A stretch of 64,000 nt of DNA from Rhabdophis nuchalis (lineage: Eukaryota > Chordata > Lepidosauria > Squamata > Natricidae), in assembly GCA_039707465.1 (NCBI GenBank), contig CM077644.1, forward strand, positions 202,691,962 to 202,755,961, given 5' to 3'. Each line of letters begins with the position of its first letter. Within the stretch, counting starts at the first letter, position 1. The notes beneath the pieces were generated by a model. It ran no database searches and was not told where the DNA came from. It worked only from the letters and a program-made list of their open reading frames with translations. Shown one piece after another: positions 12,987-23,385 of the stretch. A program made the position numbers and the translations under genes.

Positions 12987-13605
12987 TGTGTATTACATGA
13001 GGCTCTTTAATTTTAGTGGAGCTAAGCAAGAGCTAAGCAAGAAAATGAGTGATTTTATCTTTTTTAATTGCTTCAGTCCCCTCCTATGAATCAGTTTGGA
13101 TCCACCATGCTGGACCAGTGCATGGTTCCTCTAGTAAACATATTACTGATGACATTTGATCTGTAATAAATAACACAATCAATAACCATCTCTTTGAGGT
13201 AGATGGGAGGTTTAGAAATATAAGCAAACAAATAAAGAATATCTTACTGAGTTCAGTGTTAACACAGAAGTCATGAAATTAGGATTGCAGCTCTATGAAT
13301 GTAGAATCAGAATTAGATACATTTCCCATAGTCTTTGCATCTTGACTGTTTGCCTGGAAACATTTTGACTCTCTACCCAAAGGTGGTATTTTTGGGGGGA
13401 TGAGAAGCCAAATGTTTTCAAAGAAAAACCCCAAGAAGATCCAGAAAGTAATCAATTCTCAGTTTGGACATTATATTGCATCTGGATGTACCTCTGTTGT
13501 CCTTCCGCTTGTTGTCTTAAACATACAGATTTTTTCCATTTTTATTAACTTTCACAAGTGAAAGTAAAGCTTCTTCCCTCCACTATAATACATTACCAGT
13601 TGGGG
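12987..13605. other. Noncoding spacer, nothing recognised
   Basis: No exon or repeat signature was recognised. Confidence 0.4.
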
Positions 13606-13715
13606 CAGGTGCATCAAACCCAATCGCATCGTGGGCCGTATCATGACATATCGGACTGCATCATGACGTATTTGGATGTTTTTTGCCTTTATGGAGCCGA
13701 AGTGGGCGTGAGTTC
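13606..13715. mobile_element. Fragment of a GTGTCAAACT-family hAT element
   Basis: The left tip CAGGTGCATCAAACCC and a 'GTGGGCCG' phrase resemble the MITEs at 6,405 and 8,264. No matching right tip was found, so the copy is truncated or decayed. Confidence 0.45.
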
Positions 13716-14194
13716 TTCCTGATCAGAGAATTTAAAATGAACTCTTTTGAACTCTATGAATACAGTTTAATTTAGAGTACTTAAAAGAATCATAATACAA
13801 AGTGCTATACCTTTATTATTTAAAAATATCTATCCAGCATATTTGATCGTTTAATTACCTATTGGAAACCAATACTAAAATGGAACACCTATCTACATCA
13901 GTCCTTTTCAGGACTCTAAATATGCACTGGAAGATTTGGAGAAAAAAACAATCCAAGGTAAAGTCACACTCTATAGGTGGAAATCTACTCACTTTTTGGA
14001 AATAGCACAGTAGCCAAAAAATTAAATGTTATATTCCTTAATTAGACAGAATTTCCCAAAGTACCTAAATATTCATTAGTCAGTGACAGTTATACATGAG
14101 TATTAATTATCTTCTAAAACAATAAAAGATTGGTTTAATTGCTGACAAACATACATTTTCAAAAAAATTAGTTTTGCTTAATTGGAGGAAACTA

Positions 14195-15061
14195 CAGATA
14201 GTGCTCTACTTAGGTTATATTCCAAGAGGTTGTTCATAAGTCCATTTTGTTCACAAGTCCAGCAAACATAAAAACACATGCAGTACAATTCTTCCCTTAA
14301 GTTACAGTTCTTCTTGTTCAGCCGATTGATTGCAGACTAACCCTAACCTCATACTTCAGAGCAGCAGCAAGCTCCTTGGTTTCCTCTCTTGGGACCATTG
14401 CTGGAGAAGGGCCACTAGTGAGGCAACCAGGTACCATTGATTGCACAACCTGTGGACAGAGGGATAACATGGACACTGATTAATCTGAACCCTACAAGCA
14501 ATGATGAGTGTTCCCATGCTCCTCCATTCCCCATTGACATAAGTAGTGATGGTTTAGTTGGGTCCCAATGGCCATTCTTGTGCCATCTCATTTCCTTACT
14601 GCAATCCTCTCTTGGGACATTCAGGGAATATGTGGATGTGCACTGCCCCTCCAGATAGTCCCATGCACATGTGTAGCTCATTTCTTTTTGTCCACCTTAC
14701 AATCACAGACTGTGTAGTCACCTTGGGGAGGAGCCTCCTGGGTCAGCTTTTGGGCAGATTAGTTTCTTCCCTGCCTCAGTGACTGTCTTCTCTCCTGGGA
14801 CACTTAGATTCTTTTCTGGGTAGGTTTACTCCTGCCTCCACTTTGCCAAGGTGTTTCATCAGCACCAAGGGATTTCATCCAAGACATAGCCTTCTCAACA
14901 AGAGGCTTATTCAATTGCACTAACGAGCATATGCATGCAGCATGATGTAAACTAATCCTTTGTCCCAATGACCAAGACCTTTTGGGTTAGAGCTGTGGAC
15001 AAGTTTGTTAATGTCAGCAAAAGTTCACAACTTGAAAGTTCGTAAGTAGAGTAATGTCTGC
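14195..15061. mobile_element. Possible nonautonomous DNA element (~870 bp)
   Basis: GTGCTCTACTTAGG (14,201) and the reverse complement of CGTAAGTAGAGTAATG (15,041-15,056) look like decayed terminal inverted repeats, each followed inward by TTCATAAGT/GTTCACAA-like phrases. The interior encodes nothing recognisable. No clean target duplication was found, so this is a tentative call. Confidence 0.35.
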
Positions 15062-15154
15062 AGTGAATTTTATAAGTAGCTTTCCACATGCTACCAGTCA
15101 AAGATGCTTTCACATTTAGGTAAACTTTGTGAACCAAGTGATGTTGTGGCTGCC

Positions 15155-16098
15155 CTTTCACTGTGTCTGGAGTCTGTGGGGGCCTGGATGGGAGTCAACA
15201 GGCTTTAACAATCATGGAGTGGCTGTGGGTATGTGGAGTCTTGGCACCTAGATATTTATTATCTTTAGTTTGGGAGGGAGTGGCACTACCCCAGATAGAC
15301 TTGGTACTCAATTTGGGGGTTCTTCTAGACTCACAAATCCTACATGAAGAACAGGTGGCAATCATGGATAGGAGAACCTTTGCACAACTTTTTGTCTTGT
15401 TCCCTTTTCCTGGATCATGAGGCCCTATACTTAATTACTCATGCCTTGGTGCATCTCCAGCTGGGATTACTGCAGTGTGCTCTATGTGAGCCTACCTTTG
15501 AAAAGGAATTGGTCCAGAACACAGTGTTCTGGCAGTTTTGGATGCCCCTAGGGTGGCACTTGCAACACCACTGTTACACAAGTTGCACTGGCTACCAATC
15601 TGCTTCTGGTAGATTATTGCCTTTAAAATCCTTTATGGCATCAGTCCAGGATACAGAACTGTGGAACTGTGTTTTCCCAATGAGATTGGCCCACTTCACT
15701 CATGCTGGCAAAAGGGGCCTACTGCAGATCCTATCAGCTAAGGAATCTTGGCTGGTGAGATCCAGAAGAAGAGCCCTTTTTGCCATGGCTCCTGCCCTTT
15801 GGAACATCTTGCCACAGGATATAACATCCCTACCTCGTATTTTCAGGAAAAGCCTTAAAACCTGATTATGCTGACTGGCATGGGGTCCTAAAGAAGCAGC
15901 TATTGGCTGGACTAACACACAAGGCAGCTTTACCCCCTTCCCTCTAAACCTTTGGTTTTTTTTAAAAATTGTTTTATCTTTTGTAATTTTGATTTGGTTT
16001 TATATTAATAATTGTCAGATATCTGTGTGTATCTTTCTATAAGCCTCTCAGAGTCACATTGAACTGTGAGGTGGATATCAAATAAATTTGATAAATGA
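15155..16098 (+). pseudogene. Old CR1/L2-clade LINE, ORF2 C-terminus and 3' UTR
   Basis: The decayed reading frame keeps order with the younger copies: LGVLLDSQ near 15,325, ALWNILPQDITSLP near 15,800, and FRKSLKT ending at about 15,860. The 3' tail has CTCTCAGAGTCAC and AATAAATTTGATAAATGAA. Several frameshifts and diverged sequence mark it as an ancient insertion. The open frame at 15,344-15,865 is its relic, not a host gene. Confidence 0.65.
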
Positions 16099-18369
16099 AT
16101 TCATGATACTTTTGAATCCAATTTATTATTTCTCACTTCTCTTCAGTCTGCACAACACTGCTTATCTCAAAAGGGAATATTGTGATAAATATATATATCC
16201 ATCTACATATGGATTCATGCTAAGGAAGTTAACATTAAAATACATACTACTACAGAATGCACTTTTAAGTGTTAACTGTAAAAAGTCTTAAGAGTGAACT
16301 TATACCATCACATTCCTTTGATTTAAAATAGGAAGTAAGCCTTAATAAGTAAAGTTACCATTAAAACGGTTTATTTCTTTGCATTTTCAAATGGATTTAT
16401 TTTCTAGTTCATGAAACAAACAAAAAGTGGTATTGTGATATGTCAGTATGTACATTAAACCCACAAGATATTTATATTTTTATATTAAAAAATACAGACT
16501 TCCAAAAGAATACCTACCTGTTTCAAATTCTGCAGCTTCTCGATAGATTTCCTGTTGAGAAACAAGCAAACTGAAATTTAATGGAATACTGGAGCTGGAA
16601 TACTGGAAACTAACTCCATGATGTATTAACCCTAATAATAATGTTCCTGACATAGGGGGAAATGATGGAAATTAAACATCTAGTTATGCACACTGTGACT
16701 GCACAATGTGCTGCATGCACCACATGTGTTAGAATTTCTTCTGAGATCTTTTTTTAATCTTTTATTCATAGCATTGCAGGTGATAAAAAATTTATGCTTT
16801 GAGTCTGGCACTGAAATTAAATGCAAAATGAAAACAGAAGCAGTTTATTGTAACATCTTAAATATCTTCATCTAGCTTACTATTGTGCTATAAAAATCAC
16901 AGAATGACTTTTAAAATTTCCAAGTGCAAATATGTAAGAGTTGTGCAATAAAAAATAATGGGCACTGTACATATTACCAATAAATGTGTATATCATTATT
17001 AGTAATTGACTTAAGGGATTGTTATAATTTCCCATCTATATTAAGTCCTGTATAGGCTGATCAGTGGCAAATTATATGAAAATCATAGTGACATACATAT
17101 ACAAATAGTGTGTATTAAACTTGATAAGCTGGATTTTTCTATGTCATATGAACAGCAGATCTTGAAATCTGAATATAGATATCAGACAAAGTCTAATTAT
17201 TCAGGATATGGATTAAGTTAAAATTTTGTTACATTTAATTAAATTTTCAGCACGCTTATGCTTAAGAATGTCATCTGTTGCTACTTTAGTTTACTTTAAA
17301 GCAAATATGAATTATAAAGTGTTTTAGATGTACTTAAATCTTTACCAAACTTGTATTCGTTGGCCAATTTATAAATTACATGGTATTATAAAGTTTGTAT
17401 TGAGACTAGGTATTTAAAAAAGTGACTTTTTACTCAATTGCCCTTGTTTGGGACTGCATCAGTTTGTCTGGATATTTTGAACTGTAAGGTATTTTACTGG
17501 AAATATTGGGCATTGTTCTGGTAACTGGGTATATTGTAATTTGAACAGTAAAAAAAATCCACGTTGAAAGCACATATGAGAAACAGAAACTTGTCAAATT
17601 AAATACATTATATTGAGCTGCTTTTAGGAGCAGAAATACATTTGCTAATTTGTACATATACCTGGATTAATATAGTCCACTGGTCTGCAGCAGCTATGTT
17701 AGGGTTTCTGTGTAAATTCCTCTCATTTCCTTAATCATATACAAATTTAATATCTGCATGAATGAATCTAAATTGTTTGCTTCTTTCTTCCTAATTCCTG
17801 AAGCTGTGTAAAAGCCTATAGAAGTTTGAAATGACAGGATTACAAGCAAGGTTTTGCATACAAGGCCTTTAGGGAAGAGCGGCTACCTTGCATCTAATAA
17901 ATAAGAAAGTGAATTCATTGAATAAAAATTAAGCAGCATAAGTTGTGATAACAAGGACCAAATGAAACTTCTGATGAATGATATTTGCTTTGTGTGGAGG
18001 TATCTTGAGAAAGCTGAAATACTGCCAAGAGTGTCTGAAAAAAGATCATTAAGGGGTTTTTTTTTGCAGAAAACAGTCAAAACACTCTTACAGAAGATGT
18101 TTTATTTTTGTTTTTAGTGGGTGCATTGCTATTGTCTCTTGAACTATGGCATTTGTTTTTTTCAAATGAACCATCTCCACTAGGAAAATCACTCTTTTAT
18201 TCTTTTAGATTTTTGCAAGCAAATTCTATTGAGTTTTAGTTTTAGATAGATCATTATCATCCTACAATTAAATATGTCTAATTGGTTAAACCATACTAAG
18301 GTCAGCATCTGATCATAAAATATGGCTAATCATAAAGGACAGATAGTAGTGTCCAGCTTGTATGTGGCT
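16099..18369. other. Unique-looking noncoding DNA
   Basis: A/T-rich with no recognised repeat. The only item of note is a microexon-like motif on the minus strand at 16,518-16,551, listed separately. Confidence 0.4.
16518..16551 (-). other. Microexon-like segment with strong splice sites
   Basis: On the minus strand a 34-nt segment is bounded by TTGCTTGTTTCTCAACAG upstream and GTAGGTATTC downstream, both near-consensus. It is open in two frames, reading EIYREAAEFET or KSIEKLQNLKQ. It lies antisense to the presumed host intron and no gene was recognised. It may be chance. Confidence 0.25.
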
Positions 18370-18505
18370 TTTATATTGTTTTATTATTCTTAAATTGCTG
18401 AATTGCTTTGGTATTTTTATATTGTTTTTAATTGTTTGTAAGCTGCCCAGAGTCACAAATTGAGATGGGTTTCTATATAAATTGGAAAATGATAAACAAA
18501 TAGTC
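18370..18505 (+). mobile_element. 3' tail fragment of an old LINE
   Basis: The phrase GTAAGCTGCCCAGAGTCAC followed by TTTCTATATAAATTGG and an A-rich end resembles the 3' UTR of CR1/L2-clade LINEs. Only the tail remains. Confidence 0.5.
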
Positions 18506-18602
18506 CTGAACTAAATTAAATTAGTAATCTATTCTTTTCTCTAGTATAGGTTCCTAGGAATTCCTACCTGGGTATGCCAAATAAACATTTCATTACGACA
18601 AA

Positions 18603-19245
18603 TTGTATTCTAATTTCAATCAGAATAGAGCTGGAAGGGACCTTGGAGGTCTCCAAGACCCTGCTCAAGCAGACGCCCCCTGTACCATTTCAGATAGGTG
18701 GCTGTCTAGTCTTTTCTTAAAAACCACCACTGATGAAGCCCCTACAACAGTGATGGCTAACCTTTTTTGGCTTGCGTGCCGAAAGTGGCGGGAGCGCAGG
18801 GGGAGGTCGTACATGGGCGTGCCACACCCATAATGCTATGTGTGCGACCCCTTGCTTTTTTCACCCTCCCCAGGCTCCAAAGGCTTTCTAGGAGCCTGGG
18901 GAGAGTGAAAACAGCCTCCCCCCCCCCACCTCCAGAGGCTTCAGAAGCTTCCCTGAAGCCTCCAGAGGGCGAAAAATGGCCTCAAAAGAAAGCCTAAATC
19001 AACTGGCCAGCACATTCCCTAAGAAATGGTTCCGCGTGCCACCTTTGGCACCCGTGCCATAGGCTCACCATCACGGCTCTACAATATCTGAACGCAAGCT
19101 GTCCATTGCTTAATTGTCCTCGCTATTAGGAAGTTTCTCCTTAATTCCAAGTTCCTTCTCTCCTTGATTAGTTTCCATCCATTATTCCTTATCTTGCCTT
19201 TTGGTGCTTTGGAAAATAAGCTCACCCCTTTTTCTTTGTGGCATT
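18603..19245 (-). mobile_element. Snake1-type CR1 3' end, split by a hAT element
   Basis: Minus-strand CR1 3' UTR. It contains GAGCTGGAAGGGACCTTGGA, CATTTCAGATAGGTGGCTGT and, after the interruption, TTGATTAGTTTCCATCCATT. The break at 18,748-19,076 is a hAT insertion with an 8-bp duplication of CR1 sequence. Confidence 0.85.
18748..19076. mobile_element. hAT nonautonomous element (329 bp) inside CR1
   Basis: The left tip CAGTGATGGCTAACCTTTTT and the right tip GGCTCACCATCACGG are flanked by CCCTACAA (18,740-18,747) and CTCTACAA (19,077-19,084). It belongs to the same family as 12,500-12,978 but is shorter, with a C-rich interior. Confidence 0.9.
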
Positions 19246-20321
19246 TGATGACACAAATGTGAATTATATAATAAAGATAACTTACTGAAATTTATTGTTA
19301 ACATATTGCAATCTAATTTTAAGTAGATTAAGTAATAGAGATTAGCTGAAATATAAATTTTGAGAATTAAAGATGGAAAACTGCTCAACTTTTTTCAGTT
19401 GTATTTTACACTTAAATATTTGTTTAATTTAATCAGAATTAAACAAATTCTGAACAGCACAGAGAAAAAATAGATAATAGTTAAATAGAGTGAAAAGTAT
19501 AGAGTGGAAGCTTTGCATCTACAGTATAGTCTCTGACTGATTTCCCCTACTTTGTTTAACTTTTCTTCTTTTTTCTTTGCATGGCCTTTCCCATATCCCA
19601 CATGATGGGGAATGTGCAACATTCCCCATCACTATGAACCTTTTCAGTATTCTCTAGATGAATGGGATTTGATTGTAATTTGTGCATATATTATGTGTTT
19701 GTCCGTTTTGGGGCTGCTTTGTAGATCAACAATAAAAGACTCATTCAATACTTCTAAATACTGTTACTTTACCTGCAGTGTCAAAAAATGAATAATTAAA
19801 TTGTTTTAAAGAATATTAAATATTCTTAGGATTATATTCTAAGAATATATATTTAGAATATAAAATATTTTAGATTTACTGGATATTTTAGTCCATATTT
19901 GTGTTCCCACTACCTTGCATCATAGTTTAAGTACAGCCAACATTTTATTCATTTTTTTATTTGTATGTATTTTAAAATACATTTAGTTTTTTTAGATTTA
20001 ATGTTAATTGGATGTTTTATAATATTTGGGAATGCTACCATAGCATGGATATTTTTATTGTACTGTGCCTTGTTTTATGTTGAGCATTGTGTAAAATATA
20101 ATTAATTCCACTGATGTCGTATTTTATGACAGAAACATTATACAGCAATCCCTAAAATATATTGTGTATTTTCTGCAACACTACCTTTTTCATTCAGTTA
20201 ATTACTCAGTATTTATTTATTTGATTTTTTTACACTTCCTCAGTCATACAAAGTTCAGTAGTTAAGGTTACATGATTTGTCAGGAAATGATTTTATGTCC
20301 TAATTTAGGACATAGGAAGCT
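19246..20321. other. A/T-rich noncoding spacer
   Basis: No gene was recognised. A short A/T palindromic patch occurs near 19,810-19,865 (ATTCTTAGG and its complement). Confidence 0.4.
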
Positions 20322-20611
20322 GCCTATAACAGGGGTCCCCAACCCCCGGGCCGCGGACCGGTGCCGGTCCGTGGCTGGGTGGGAGCCGGGCCGCAGGGCT
20401 GGAGAGGAGGAGGAGGGAGGAGGGGGCAGCCCCCTGAGCAGAGCGCGCGGGAGAACGCAGGCGTGGCTGTTCGCGCCGTTGGAGTGTGGCTCTTCCTCCT
20501 CCCTCGTCGGCGGAGGGACTCCTGGGCGCCGATTTCCTTCCCTGCTGGCATGCCGGCCACTCGTTTTTTTCCAGGGGCTGCGGAGGCTCCGCCAGCGGGG
20601 GAAGGAACTGG

Positions 20612-20840
20612 CTGGAGAGGAGGAGGAGGGAGGAGGGGGCAGTCCATTGGGCAGAGCGCGTGGGAGAACGCAGGAGGATGGTGGGGGCTCTTCCTCCACC
20701 CTCGTCGGGAGGGTTGCTCCGGCGGCGCACAGGAATCCCTCCGTCGACGAGGGTGGAGGAAGAGCCCCCAACATCCTCCTGCGTTCTCTCGCGCGCTCTG
20801 CCCAATGGGCTGCCCCCTCCTCCCTCCTCCTCCTCTCCAG
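20612..20840. repeat. Internal palindrome, ~104-bp arms, 23-bp spacer
   Basis: Arm 20,612-20,713 pairs with arm 20,737-20,840 with only a handful of differences, judged by eye. A third, direct partial copy of the first arm lies at 20,399-20,460. The RNA or single strand would fold into a very stable hairpin. Confidence 0.9.
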
Positions 20841-20929
20841 CCCTGCAGCCACGGAGCCTGAACGAGCGAACGAGCGACCAAGCGCGGCAGGCAAGCTGAG
20901 GAGGCTGGGGGGGGGGGGACGACGACGAC

Positions 20930-21193
20930 AGACACACATAAGAGACAGAGAGAGGGAGGGAGGGAGAGAAAGATAGACAGAGACACAGAATGAGTGATTG
21001 AGTGAACGCAAGACAGACAGACACACGCACACACACACAGAGTGACAGAGATGGGCGGATGAAGGAGAGAGACAGAGAAAGAAAGAGAAAGAAATAGCGA
21101 GAGAAAGGGAAAGAGAGAAAGAGAGAAAGAAAGAAATAGCGAGAGAAAGAAAGAGAGACAGAGACAAAGAAAGAGAAAGAGAGAGAGAGAGAG

Positions 21194-21240
<47 letters not shown>
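20930..21240. repeat. Purine-rich microsatellite (GAGA/GAAA, CA)
   Basis: GA-rich imperfect repeats with an embedded CA run near 21,021-21,038, ending in about a dozen GAAA units at 21,193-21,240. It is polymorphism-prone and inside the hAT element. Confidence 0.9.
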
Positions 21241-21431
21241 ACTTATGACCACAGTTGAGGCCAAAAGTTTGGTTGCTAACCAAGATCATTGTTAAGTGAG
21301 TTTCACATTTTCCAAGTTGGCCCCGCCCACCCAGTCACATGACTGCTGAGCCACTCAGCCGGTCCGCAGAATTTTCTTTAAAATGAAACCGGTCCCTGGT
21401 GAAAAAAAGGTTGGGGACCCCTGGCCTATAA

Positions 21432-22084
21432 CATAGACTACTGATCTCAATTGCTCAGCATTATCTATATATGGATAGCCACTGTCCTAGCATTCAAATA
21501 AATTTTTCCTAGGCTTAGGTAGAGAAGCCAACATTAAGAGTGAGATTTTTTGTGTACAAATGAGAAACTCACTATGGAGTTATAGTCTTGAAACATTTAT
21601 GAACATTCTGTGTAGAGTCTGTTGCAGGGGAACATTAGGGAGAAATGGATACATTTGGCCAAAACTTTACTGTGGTTGATAAGGTATATATGCCCAATGA
21701 TATTTTTGAAAATCTGATCAATTAAAAACTTAATCCACAACAGATTCGATTTAGCTTATGAAAACCTAGGTGGTTTAGAATATTTCCTCAATACATTTCC
21801 TCAATAACTTATCTACTTGGAGAAAACATATTTATCTGGGATTTATATTAGAATGTATAAATTAATAGCAGTTCTCAGGCTGGAGAGAAATAATATTTAG
21901 TTGCCTTGCAAGGCTATAAAAAAACCCAATCAGGTATTCAGAAATACAGAAGAAAAAAAGTTAAGAGTTTGGAGCAAACACCAGTTTTTGAGCTTTGTTT
22001 TGCTTATTTTATTTGCTTTACTGTGTATAAATCTTCATTATTTTAGCAATAACAATTCTAAAGTAGTCAAATTATGACTCAGAG
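21432..22084. other. Noncoding spacer, nothing recognised
   Basis: No exon or repeat signature was seen. Confidence 0.4.
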
Positions 22085-22527
22085 CAGAGGTGGACTGCAT
22101 ATACTTTAACAACCGGTTCTCTGAAAATGTGAGTGAGTGTGCACATCTGCTTCACTTCCACACTTGCGTGCAACATCTAAAACAAGGCTTTTTTGATGGG
22201 GGTAGCTTCCTGCACATCTGCTAGTAGAATGGGAGAGGCACGCAAATCAGCTTGACTGCAGGGCAGGGCGAATGAGCCGGAAAGTGAGATATCTAGGACT
22301 GGATAGGTTTGGGGAGAGAAGCCGGATTCCCAATTTCTGTTTTTGAGTGGGACATCCTCCTGCAACCCTCTGCCAACAAAAACATAGCTCAGGAGGCTGT
22401 CCCAGTCGAAAACGGTGATTGAGAGCCCAATTTTGCTGGCAGAACCCTTGGGACTACCACAGATGTCCCTGACAGAAGTGATGCCAATCTGGCTACACCC
22501 AGCCCTCAATCGAGTTTGACACCCCTG
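22085..22527. mobile_element. Composite hAT-derived sequence
   Basis: The left part starts CAGAGGTGGACTGCA and contains AACCGGTTCTCTGAAA, typical of an ACCGGTTC-bearing squamate hAT family. The right end CGAGTTTGACACCCCTG is the tip of the GTGTCAAACT family. The two ends do not match each other, so this is probably two elements fused or nested. No target duplication was found. Confidence 0.5.
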
Positions 22528-22659
22528 GTATAGAACATGATTGCCCAACTGTGGAGAGGAAAAATAAGGGATCCATATAAATTCAGGGGAGAACTGTATT
22601 TGTTTCCTTCAATCACAATTTTCATATCCACAGAGTTCCAGAAGTTCAGTAGTGACTGG

Positions 22660-22797
22660 CTTAAGGTTGACTCAGCCTTCCATTCTTCTGATGTTGGTAA
22701 TATGAGGACCCAGGTTGTTGGGGGCAATATGCTGACTCCGTAAACCACTTAGAGAGTGCTGTAAAAGAGTAGAAGTGGCATATAAATTTAAGTCTTC
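22660..22797 (+). mobile_element. 3' part of a tRNA-derived snake SINE
   Basis: It contains GTTGACTCAGCCTTCCAT, ATGAGGACCCAGGTTGTTGG and TAAACCACTTAGAGAGTGCT, the same body as the SINE at 48,309-48,527. The tRNA-like head is missing. Confidence 0.75.
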
Positions 22798-23183
22798 CTG
22801 TGAAACCATACTATTGCTGCTTGTCTGTCTGTGTGAGTGGGTGGTAGCTGAGTGGATGGGTGGGATGAGTACCTGCATTTGTGGATTATAGGAGGGAAAA
22901 TGGTCCAGCCATCTTGCACATCAGCACCTAAGGCTGCAACTGTAGAGGAATATACATTTAGTGCTTATTCAGAGCTGGAATAGAGCTGAGGCCACAATGA
23001 AAATGTAGTGAGAAGGTGGATTCCTAGGAGACAGGAATGCATTTTAGAGGAGTAAGAGGAAACTCAATATGAGAGGAAAGGATGAAGGTAACCCTTCCCT
23101 AACAGTTTACAAAGATGCAGATAGTAGAGTCTTCAATATAGCAAGATTTTGTCTATCTCTATCTAGAGAGAGATTGAGATATA

Positions 23184-23214
23184 GATGGATGGATGGATGG
23201 ATGGATGGATGGAT
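23184..23214. repeat. (GGAT)n microsatellite
   Basis: About seven GATG/GGAT units, adjoining ATAGATAT sequence. Confidence 0.9.
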
Positions 23215-23239
23215 ATAGATATATTGTAGTATAGAATAG

Positions 23240-23385
23240 AATATTCTAACTCTGGAAGTCTTTAAGAAGATGTTAGATAGCCATTTGTCTGAAATGGTAT
23301 AAGGTTCCTGCCCACGCAGGGAGTTGGACTAGAAGACCTACAAGGTCCCTTCCAACTCTGCTATTGTATTGTATTGTATATTATT
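23240..23385 (+). mobile_element. Snake1-type CR1 3' end with pentanucleotide tail
   Basis: Plus-strand copy with GAGTTGGACTAGAAGACCTA and GGTCCCTTCCAACTCTGCTA followed by three TATTG units. Snake CR1 elements are known for seeding such microsatellites at their 3' ends. Confidence 0.85.

Larger units (their letters stand above)
20330..21423. mobile_element. Large nonautonomous hAT element (1,094 bp) with foldback core
   Basis: The tips CAGGGGTCCCCAACC and GGTTGGGGACCCCTG are perfect 15-bp inverted repeats. The 8-bp target duplication GCCTATAA is exact on both sides (20,322-20,329 and 21,424-21,431), so the insertion is recent. The interior has three parts: a GC-rich section with a ~104-bp palindrome, a 300-bp purine run of GAGA/GAAA repeats, and a right part carrying GTTAAGTGAG-type sequence. 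Long open frames across it (up to 321 codons) come from stop-poor composition. There is no transposase. Confidence 0.92.

Noticed and set aside
14415..14782. Open frames of 73-88 codons
   Set aside because: They overlap on both strands inside a putative DNA element, with no splice sites or domain.
15344..15865. 173-codon frame as a gene
   Set aside because: Phrases such as ALWNILPQD and FRKSLKT show it is the relic of a LINE ORF.
20280..21289. Overlapping open frames of 137-321 codons on both strands
   Set aside because: They lie in the GC-rich palindrome and purine microsatellite of a hAT element, are Ser/Leu/Arg low-complexity, and occur on both strands at once. Stop-poor composition explains them.
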